In this document: positions 1 through 4,333 of the stretch, one piece after another
How positions within the stretch are numbered: the first letter of the stretch is position 1
Layout of the letters: each line of letters starts with the position of its first letter
Source of the DNA: Candidatus Woesearchaeota archaeon
GTDB lineage: Archaea > Nanobdellota > Nanobdellia > Woesearchaeales > GW2011-AR4
Assembly: GCA_016185865.1 (NCBI GenBank)
Contig: JACPMU010000084.1
Coordinates: 1 to 5,863 of the forward strand
DNA length: 5,863 bases
Direction of reading: 5' to 3'
The notes under the pieces: model-generated
Seen by the model: the letters and a program-made list of their open reading frames with translations, nothing else
What the model was told of the DNA's origin: nothing
Database searches by the model: none
Program-made: the position numbers and the translations under genes

Positions 1-27
1 CCTGCTTGGATGCTTGTATCGCGCCAT
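1..27 (-). CDS. rpl39e: Probable large-subunit ribosomal protein L39e, first 9 codons (partial)
   Basis: On the minus strand an ATG at 27-25 directly follows the TAA stop of the PDCD5 gene, with no bases between, and opens MARYKHPSR before the window ends. The short, basic start beginning with MAR is what L39e proteins often show. In many archaea the order is S19e, PDCD5, L39e, L31e, aIF6, so position supports the call more than the nine residues do. L39e is a very small basic protein lining the exit tunnel of the large ribosomal subunit. The abutting stop and start suggest translation coupled to the upstream gene. Only the N-terminus is visible, so another small basic protein cannot be excluded. 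Confidence 0.55.
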
Positions 28-363
28 TTAAACTCTCTTTATCTTAATTTCTTTCTTCTTTGGAGTTAATTGCTCCAAAATCTTTTTTAATGTTGAATCG
101 TCAATCTTGCCATGAACTTGGTTTTTTTGTATTGCCTGAAACAAAACCAAAAGCAGCTGCAATGATTTTTCCTGATGGGCTGTCTTTAAATTTCCGTACC
201 TTTCTAATGCGTCCTTTGTCATGAACTGCCTCACAATTGTTTCCATCTGCTCAATCTGCTGCTGTATCTGGGCATGCTCATGTGACTGCTGCTGCATTCT
301 TTCCTGCTGCATCTGCATCAATTCTTCAAGCTTCCTTTTTTTAATTTCGTCAAGAGTCGGCAT
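28..363 (-). CDS. PDCD5 (TFAR19) family DNA-binding protein
   Basis: This encodes a 111-residue protein of the archaeal PDCD5-related family, small helical proteins reported to bind double-stranded DNA; their cellular role in archaea is not settled. Seen in the sequence: an N-terminal charged helix (DEIKKRKLEEL, about residues 5-15), a Gln/Met-rich helix (about 16-46), the family core with the pattern FMTKDALERYGNLK (47-60), a helix with hydrophobic leucines (68-79), KIDDSTLKKIL (86-96), and the basic tail KKKEIKIKR (102-110), a family hallmark. Length is normal for the family. I prefer the ATG at 363-361 because it places Met just before the conserved helix. A GTG at 372-370 would add three residues and overlap the rps19e stop by 4 nt (GTGA), a common coupled arrangement, so 28-372 is a real alternative. 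The gene lies between rps19e and the probable rpl39e on the same strand. Confidence 0.9.
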   Translation of the reverse strand: MPTLDEIKKRKLEELMQMQQERMQQQSHEHAQIQQQIEQMETIVRQFMTKDALERYGNLKTAHQEKSLQLLLVLFQAIQKNQVHGKIDDSTLKKILEQLTPKKKEIKIKRV

Positions 364-368
364 TTGAT

Positions 369-893
369 TCACTTGCTTTTTTCTTCAGCTTTTTTAACTG
401 CTTTCTGCTCCTGCCTTATTTCTGCAACTTCTTTTTTTGCTTCAATCTGAATTTCCTGCCTTGGCTTTATTCCGTGAATCTTAGTGGCTATTTTGTCCAG
501 AAATGACTTTCCTTTTGGAGTGATTATCCTTCCCTTATGGACACCTTTTTCAGCGAACTTGACAAAGCCTGCTTTTTCCAGCTGCTGCAGAGATTTCCTC
601 AGGATGCTGCCGGAGCCCTTGTAGAAATGCTCTTTCTTCACTCCCCTGTTTTTTTTGCCGCCGTACTTTGTCCTTAACTTGGAAACTCCGACAGGCCCGT
701 AGCGGTAGATGCTTCTTAATACAGATGCGCTTCTCATATACCACCAGTCCTCATTTGCAGGGGGCCTTTCCTTGTGCATTCCCGTCTTTACAAACTGCGC
801 CCATGAAGGCGCTTTTATTTCAGGGACTTTCTTCAGCTCTTCAGCAGCCTTGCTTATGAGCTCCTGCGGCTCCGCATCGTACATTGTTGGCAT
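369..893 (-). CDS. rps19e: Small-subunit ribosomal protein S19e with charged C-terminal extension
   Basis: This is ribosomal protein S19e, an archaeal/eukaryotic small-subunit protein with a winged-helix-like fold. Family signatures are clear: the opening MPTMYDAEP (compare the usual M-A-T-x-YDV start), W31 with KTG (36-38), ERPP (42-45), DWWYMRSASVLR (49-60), GVSKLRTKYGG (69-79), GSGSILRKSLQQLEKAGF (93-110) and GRIITPKGKSFLD (121-133). The ATG at 893-891 is chosen because it matches the family N-terminus; a second ATG nine bases in (M4) is less likely. At 174 residues it is longer than the roughly 150 usual in archaea; the extra is a Lys/Glu/Gln-rich tail from about residue 144. No Shine-Dalgarno sequence precedes the ATG. 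It heads the cluster followed by PDCD5 and the probable L39e. Confidence 0.96.
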   Translation of the reverse strand: MPTMYDAEPQELISKAAEELKKVPEIKAPSWAQFVKTGMHKERPPANEDWWYMRSASVLRSIYRYGPVGVSKLRTKYGGKKNRGVKKEHFYKGSGSILRKSLQQLEKAGFVKFAEKGVHKGRIITPKGKSFLDKIATKIHGIKPRQEIQIEAKKEVAEIRQEQKAVKKAEEKSK

Positions 894-992
894 TTTTGTT
901 GTTGATTTAAATTCTATTTTTATTTTTCAATATGCTCTGCAATTCTTCTGCTCGCCCTCGCTTTTTTGCCATATCGCTCGGGCTCGCCAATT

Positions 993-1000
993 TATTTAAA
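993..1000 (-). promoter_or_regulatory. TATA-box candidate for the rps19e cluster
   Basis: The minus strand reads TTTAAATA here, a close match to the archaeal TATA element, preceded by purines that could serve as a BRE. Transcription would start near 970, giving a leader of about 75 nt that contains the GC-rich near-repeats at 949-989. A weaker A/T stretch on the minus strand at about 916-930 lies 25-35 bp before the ATG and would give a leaderless message, which fits the lack of a Shine-Dalgarno sequence. I cannot tell which one is used. Confidence 0.4.
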
Positions 1001-1030
1001 CATTAAAAGCGTATCTGAAATTGTTTTTTT

Positions 1031-1093
1031 GCACCTTGCGGTGCCAGAGCGGCTAACCTAGTTAGCGACAGTAAAGCGAAATATCGTGCTGTT
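1031..1093 (-). ncRNA. Candidate small structured RNA (or structured UTR)
   Basis: Two perfect hairpins sit side by side. Read on the minus strand these are GCTAAC-TAG-GTTAGC (1066-1052) and GCACC-GCAA-GGTGC (1044-1031). The second has a GNRA tetraloop only on this strand, which favours minus-strand transcription. A TATA box (TATAAAAG, 1122-1115) would start an RNA near 1093. A weaker pairing, ACAG (1092-1089) with CTGT (1071-1068), could form a third stem. The segment is more GC-rich than its surroundings, as archaeal RNA genes often are. It may instead be the 3' end of the lipoprotein message. No known RNA family was recognised, and the hairpins are followed by an A run, not a U run, on this strand. 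Confidence 0.25.
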
Positions 1094-1114
1094 TAAAAAG
1101 ATTGTTGTTTGTCT

Positions 1115-1122
1115 CTTTTATA
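1115..1122 (-). promoter_or_regulatory. TATA-box candidate upstream of the hairpin segment
   Basis: The minus strand reads TATAAAAG, a strong archaeal TATA match, 34 bp past the stop codon of the small lipoprotein gene. It would direct transcription from about 1093 into the hairpin segment and on toward rps19e. It could therefore serve a small RNA or act as a distal promoter for the ribosomal cluster with a leader of about 200 nt. Confidence 0.3.
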
Positions 1123-1151
1123 TGCCAATAAGTTTGCCGGAGCTCGCTTGC

Positions 1152-1176
1152 TATTTCAGGGCAATATTTCAGGGCA
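1152..1176. repeat. 12-bp tandem direct repeat at the stop codon of the small lipoprotein gene
   Basis: TATTTCAGGGCA occurs at 1152-1163 and again at 1165-1176, with one base between (period 13). The upstream copy in gene direction encodes the last Cys-Pro-Glu-Ile; the second copy, shifted by one base in frame, supplies Leu-Pro and the TGA stop. Because the period is not a multiple of three, gain or loss of one unit changes the reading frame. Confidence 0.85.
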
Positions 1177-1506
1177 CATTTCATTTACTTTCTTAAGAAC
1201 AAGTTGTTCGAATGAAGCATCGTCTTGGTATTTTTCCCTCAGTGAATTTACATTTTCTTCTGTGTAGCTGTATTTCTGCAAAAGTGAAGCAGATTCTTTT
1301 ATTGCAGCTGCAGTCTCTTCGTCGCTATCGCCCGAGAGAAACTTGCATGAAAATTCAGCCTCAAACGTTGCGTATTTTTCCCTTTCGCCCATTGAGGCAG
1401 TTTTTTGCGGGCTTGACTGGGCTGTTTGCTGGCCGCTGGCGCTTTGCTGCGAGCACGCGGCAATAAGAAACATAAATGCAATAACAAGATATGATATTTT
1501 TTTCAT
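1156..1506 (-). CDS. Small predicted lipoprotein of unknown function
   Basis: This encodes a 116-residue protein with a lipoprotein signal: MKK, a hydrophobic segment (residues 4-17) and the lipobox LIAAC with Cys18. A Ser/Gln-rich linker follows (19-40), then a small, mostly helical acidic domain with Cys54 (AEFSC) and Cys111 (MCPE), which may form a disulfide outside the cell. The stretch EKYQDDASF (91-99) looks like a conserved helix-turn. It would be anchored to the outer face of the membrane; no catalytic motif is visible. The ATG at 1506-1504 is supported by GGGGTGAT 4 nt upstream and by the signal peptide beginning there. The gene is divergent from the helicase and has its own TATA box. 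I do not recognise the family with certainty, and it has no clear functional link to rps19e or the helicase. Confidence 0.8.
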   Translation of the reverse strand: MKKISYLVIAFMFLIAACSQQSASGQQTAQSSPQKTASMGEREKYATFEAEFSCKFLSGDSDEETAAAIKESASLLQKYSYTEENVNSLREKYQDDASFEQLVLKKVNEMCPEILP

Positions 1507-1509
1507 GAA

Positions 1510-1517
1510 ATCACCCC
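1510..1517 (-). promoter_or_regulatory. Shine-Dalgarno site of the small lipoprotein gene
   Basis: The minus strand reads GGGGTGAT ending 3 nt before the ATG, a close match to the GGAGGTGAT complement of 16S rRNA. It is the only clear ribosome binding site among the complete genes in this window. The predicted transcription start from the TATA box at 1537-1544 falls around 1510-1520, close enough to clip this site, so the start may lie a little further upstream than predicted. Confidence 0.6.
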
Positions 1518-1536
1518 ATAATTGGTAATCAAAACA

Positions 1537-1544
1537 CTTATAAA
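1537..1544 (-). promoter_or_regulatory. TATA box for the small lipoprotein gene
   Basis: The minus strand reads TTTATAAG, flanked by AA upstream. Its centre is about 34 bp ahead of the ATG, which gives a very short leader. Confidence 0.5.
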
Positions 1545-1567
1545 TTCTTTTGCTTTTACTAATTGTT

Positions 1568-1617
1568 GAAAATATAAGAACTATTTATTTTCCATATCGA
1601 AAATAATTAGTATTTTC
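1568..1617. promoter_or_regulatory. Array of four alternating 7-bp half-sites (putative operator)
   Basis: GAAAATA occurs at 1568-1574 and 1599-1605, and its reverse complement TATTTTC at 1586-1592 and 1611-1617, so orientation alternates with gaps of 11, 6 and 5 bases. The middle pair extends to a perfect 8-bp dyad (1585-1592 with 1599-1606) around CATATC. The array ends 11 bp before the helicase TATA box and starts 23 bp beyond the TATA box of the divergent lipoprotein gene. That is where a dimeric regulator could control one or both genes. The DNA is AT-rich, so chance contributes, but four exact copies within 50 bp stand out. No regulator is encoded in the window. Confidence 0.4.
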
Positions 1618-1628
1618 AGGAATGAACA

Positions 1629-1638
1629 TTTTATAAAA
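1629..1638 (+). promoter_or_regulatory. TATA box for the lhr-type helicase gene
   Basis: TTTTATAAAA is centred about 22 bp before the ATG at 1656. That spacing predicts a leaderless or nearly leaderless message, and no Shine-Dalgarno sequence precedes the ATG. An alternative A/T box at about 1571-1578 would give a leader of about 55 nt, but it overlaps the first half-site. Confidence 0.5.
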
Positions 1639-1655
1639 TTTCCATTATTGAAAAA

Positions 1656-4244
1656 ATGATAGCCCATTTAGAAAAACCGTACAAGCCGGAGCAGATAAGG
1701 CACATTTTGAATCCTGTTGTTGATAAATGGTTCTTCACAAGATTCAGGGAATTTTCTTTGCCCCAATTATTCGGAGTAATGGAAATACATTCAAGAAACA
1801 ACATACTGGTCAGCGCTCCGACAGGCGCAACTAAGACATTAACGGCTTTTTTGTCAATTTTAAATGAGCTGATTGACTCAAGCGAAAAGGGAATTCTTGA
1901 AAATCGTGTTTATTGCGTTTATGTAAGCCCTTTAAGGGCGTTGTCAGAGGACATAAAGGTGAATTTGGTTGAGCCGCTGGAGGAAATGGAAAAGATTGCG
2001 GGAAAAAAACTTAGCATAAGGGTTGCATCAAGGACAGGCGACACATCCGCATCGGAAAAATCAAAAATGCTTAAGCATCCTCCGCATATTTTAATCACAA
2101 CTCCTGAAAGCCTTGCAATAATGCTGACATCCGTAAAATTCAGGGAATTATTAAAAAATGTTGAATGGTTCATAGCAGACGAGATTCATGCGCTGGCAGA
2201 AAATAAAAGAGGAGTGTACCTGTCATTGTCAGTTGAGAGATTAAACAGGATAGCGCCTTCAATGACAAGAATAGGCTTAAGCGCAACAATCGCGCCATTG
2301 GAGGAGATTGCAAAATTTCTAGTCGGCTACGAAAACAACAAATTAAGGGACTGCAAAATTGTTGATGTGCAGTTCATCAAGAACATGGACTTGAAAGTGC
2401 TTTCTCCGGTTCCTGACTTGGCTGACATGGAGCATGCGATGATGCACAACACAATGTACAGCTTGATTGATGATCTAATTCAAAGCCACCGCACAACGCT
2501 TATTTTCACAAACACAAGAAGCGCAACAGAAAGGGTTGTGCATCATTTGAAGGAAAAATTCCCGAAGAAATATGCGGAAAACATAGGCGCGCATCACGGC
2601 TCTTTGTCAAAGACTTTGAGGCACAACATTGAAAACAGATTAAGGAAAGGAGAACTAAAAGTGATTGTTTCAAGCACATCGCTTGAACTGGGGATTGACA
2701 TTGGGTATATTGACTTGGTGATATGCCTTGGCTCTCCCAAGTCAGTCGCAAGATTTTTGCAGCGCGCAGGAAGAAGCGGGCACAAGCTGCACGATACCGT
2801 AAAGGCAAGAATCATTGTCCTTGACAGGGATGACTTGGTTGAATGCGCTGTTTTGCTTAAGTCTGCAATAGAAAAAAAAATTGACAAGATCCATATTCCA
2901 ACAAGCTGCCTTGATGTTCTGGCGCAGCAATTGCATGGAATGAGCATTGAGCAGAAATGGAATGTGAAAGAGCTGTTTAACTTGGTAAAGCAAAGCTACT
3001 GCTACCACGAGCTTGCATACAGGGATTTTATTGAGGTTATTGATTATCTTGCGGGGAAATACATTTCTCTTGAGGACAGGCACATCTATGCGAAAATATG
3101 GCACGATGAAGAGACAGGAGAGCTTGGAAGAAAAGGCAAGATGTCAAGGGTCATTTACATGACAAACATCGGCACAATTCCCGAAGAAAGCTACATAACT
3201 GTTAAGGTAGGGGAGCAGCCAATAGGCCATATTGACGAGGCATTCCTTGAAAGGCTGAAAAGAGGGGATGTTTTTGTCCTTGGAGGCGAGAGATACGAAT
3301 TTCTGCATGCAAAGGGAATGGTTGCCTATGTCAACGCGTCTGTTTACAGGCCCCCTACAATTCCAAGCTGGTTTTCTGAGATGCTGCCATTAAGCTTTGA
3401 TCTGGCATTGGAGATTGGAAGATTCAGAAAATTAATGAATGAATTATTTTGCTCCGGCAAATCTCATAAAGAGATTTTGGATTTTATCAACAGCTACCTT
3501 TATGTTGACAAAAATGCAGCTGAATCAATCTATGAATATTTTTACGAGCAGTTCAGCTATGCTGAGATTCCATCCCATTCAAGAATAATAGTGGAGCACT
3601 ATAGTGATGATAAGAGCAAAAGGAAGTATGCCGTATTTCATACCCTTTATGGGAGAAGAGTAAATGACTGCCTGTCAAGGGCTGTTGCATTTGCAATTGC
3701 AAGGACGCAGCATAGGGATGTTGAGATTGGCATAAATGACAACGGGTTTTACATCGGCTCCGAGAAAAATGTCAATGTGATGCAGGCATTCAATCTAGTC
3801 AAGTCAAAAGAGATGAGGAAAGTGATGGACATGGCAATAGAGCAAACAGAGGTTTTAAGGAGAAGGTTCAGGCACTGCGCAACAAGGGCAATGATGATAT
3901 TAAGGAGTTACATGGGCCACCAGAAAAGGGTTGGAAGGCAGCAGGTGTCATCAATGATACTGCTGAATGCTGTGAAAAGAATTGACCCGAATTTCTGCAT
4001 TTTGAAAGAGGCAAGAAGGGAAGTGCTTGAGGATTTGATGGATATTGAAAATGCCTCAAAAGTCATTGAAGGAATTGAGCAGAAAAAAATTTTAGTCAAG
4101 GAGATAAACACAAGCCTTCCTTCGCCGTTTGCATTCAACCTCATACTGCAGGGATTTTCTGACATCATGAAGATTGAGGACAAGGTGGAGTTTGTAAGAA
4201 GGATGCACCAGCAGGTTATTGCGAAGATAAAGATAAAGGAGTAA
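1656..4244 (+). CDS. lhr: Lhr-family superfamily 2 ATP-dependent helicase
   Basis: This 862-residue protein is a large helicase-related (Lhr) enzyme, a cytoplasmic ATP-driven 3'-5' nucleic acid translocase/helicase class linked to DNA repair and, in some archaea, RNA or R-loop processing. Motifs seen: motif I APTGATKT (54-61), Ia SPLRAL (91-96), Ib TTPESL (148-153), II DEIH (175-178), III SAT (209-211), IV LIFTNTR (282-288), HHGSLS (313-318), V SSTSLELGIDIG (339-350) and VI QRAGRSGH (369-376). A winged-helix region (about 405-495) and the Lhr core follow, with TNIGTIPEE (503-511), LYGRRVND (664-671) and DNGFYIGS (695-702). Length fits the Lhr core without the long bacterial C-terminal extension. 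Motif I is odd: Thr59 replaces the usual Gly before Lys60. An in-frame TGA at 1623-1625 and the lack of another ATG upstream fix the start at 1656. It is transcribed alone, divergent from the small lipoprotein. Confidence 0.95.
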   Translation: MIAHLEKPYKPEQIRHILNPVVDKWFFTRFREFSLPQLFGVMEIHSRNNILVSAPTGATKTLTAFLSILNELIDSSEKGILENRVYCVYVSPLRALSEDIKVNLVEPLEEMEKIAGKKLSIRVASRTGDTSASEKSKMLKHPPHILITTPESLAIMLTSVKFRELLKNVEWFIADEIHALAENKRGVYLSLSVERLNRIAPSMTRIGLSATIAPLEEIAKFLVGYENNKLRDCKIVDVQFIKNMDLKVLSPVPDLADMEHAMMHNTMYSLIDDLIQSHRTTLIFTNTRSATERVVHHLKEKFPKKYAENIGAHHGSLSKTLRHNIENRLRKGELKVIVSSTSLELGIDIGYIDLVICLGSPKSVARFLQRAGRSGHKLHDTVKARIIVLDRDDLVECAVLLKSAIEKKIDKIHIPTSCLDVLAQQLHGMSIEQKWNVKELFNLVKQSYCYHELAYRDFIEVIDYLAGKYISLEDRHIYAKIWHDEETGELGRKGKMSRVIYMTNIGTIPEESYITVKVGEQPIGHIDEAFLERLKRGDVFVLGGERYEFLHAKGMVAYVNASVYRPPTIPSWFSEMLPLSFDLALEIGRFRKLMNELFCSGKSHKEILDFINSYLYVDKNAAESIYEYFYEQFSYAEIPSHSRIIVEHYSDDKSKRKYAVFHTLYGRRVNDCLSRAVAFAIARTQHRDVEIGINDNGFYIGSEKNVNVMQAFNLVKSKEMRKVMDMAIEQTEVLRRRFRHCATRAMMILRSYMGHQKRVGRQQVSSMILLNAVKRIDPNFCILKEARREVLEDLMDIENASKVIEGIEQKKILVKEINTSLPSPFAFNLILQGFSDIMKIEDKVEFVRRMHQQVIAKIKIKE

Positions 4245-4259
4245 AAAAGTATGTGCAAG

Positions 4260-4280
4260 TTTGAATCTTTATTTTTCAAA
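4260..4280 (+). terminator. Possible terminator after the helicase gene
   Basis: A T-rich run (CTTTATTTTTC) 24-33 bp past the helicase stop lies within a weak inverted repeat, TTTGAA (4260-4265) with TTCAAA (4275-4280). Archaeal termination often relies on T-rich tracts, but the stem is short and AT-rich, so support is limited. Confidence 0.3.
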
Positions 4281-4301
4281 AACTCAAAATTATAAAAAAG
4301 A

Positions 4302-4309
4302 TTTAAATA
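4302..4309 (+). promoter_or_regulatory. TATA box for the propeller lipoprotein gene
   Basis: TTTAAATA is centred 28 bp before the ATG at 4334, the spacing expected for a message starting at or just before the start codon. No Shine-Dalgarno sequence is present, which agrees with a leaderless transcript separate from the helicase. Confidence 0.55.
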
Positions 4310-4333
4310 TAGCCTCATTACATTGATGTTATA

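Larger units (their letters stand above)
894..1155. other. Intergenic region without a recognisable gene
   Basis: The 262 bases between rps19e and the small lipoprotein gene hold no convincing reading frame; the plus-strand frame running in from 709 is the antisense of rps19e. Visible contents, going up in coordinate: an A/T-rich stretch just before rps19e, two GC-rich near-repeats (949-989), a TATA box on the minus strand (993-1000), an eight-T run (1023-1030), two adjacent perfect hairpins (1031-1066), and a second minus-strand TATA box (1115-1122). No tRNA or box C/D motif was found. Confidence 0.6.

Noticed and set aside
709..999. Plus-strand open frame of 96 codons.
   Set aside because: Most of it is antisense to the clear rps19e gene; the translation has low complexity and no family resemblance.
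1031..1066. Intrinsic terminator for a plus-strand transcript.
   Set aside because: The eight-T run precedes the hairpins on the plus strand instead of following them, and no plus-strand gene ends here.
1034..1083. tRNA-like 5' half: TGCCAGAGCGGCTAA resembles the D-arm region of Leu/Ser tRNAs, raising the idea of a split tRNA half.
   Set aside because: The D-stem would contain a mismatch, no anticodon stem forms downstream, and no GGTTC T-loop or 3' acceptor strand is present nearby. The same bases are better explained by the two perfect hairpins.
1031..1093. Box C/D or H/ACA guide RNA.
   Set aside because: No RTGATGA/CTGA pair is present, and the hairpins are too short to form an H/ACA guide pocket, although an ACA follows the A run.
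2594..3104. Several minus-strand open frames inside the helicase gene (up to 120 codons).
   Set aside because: They are shadows of a long gene whose plus-strand product matches all Lhr motifs; none has a promoter or recognisable product.
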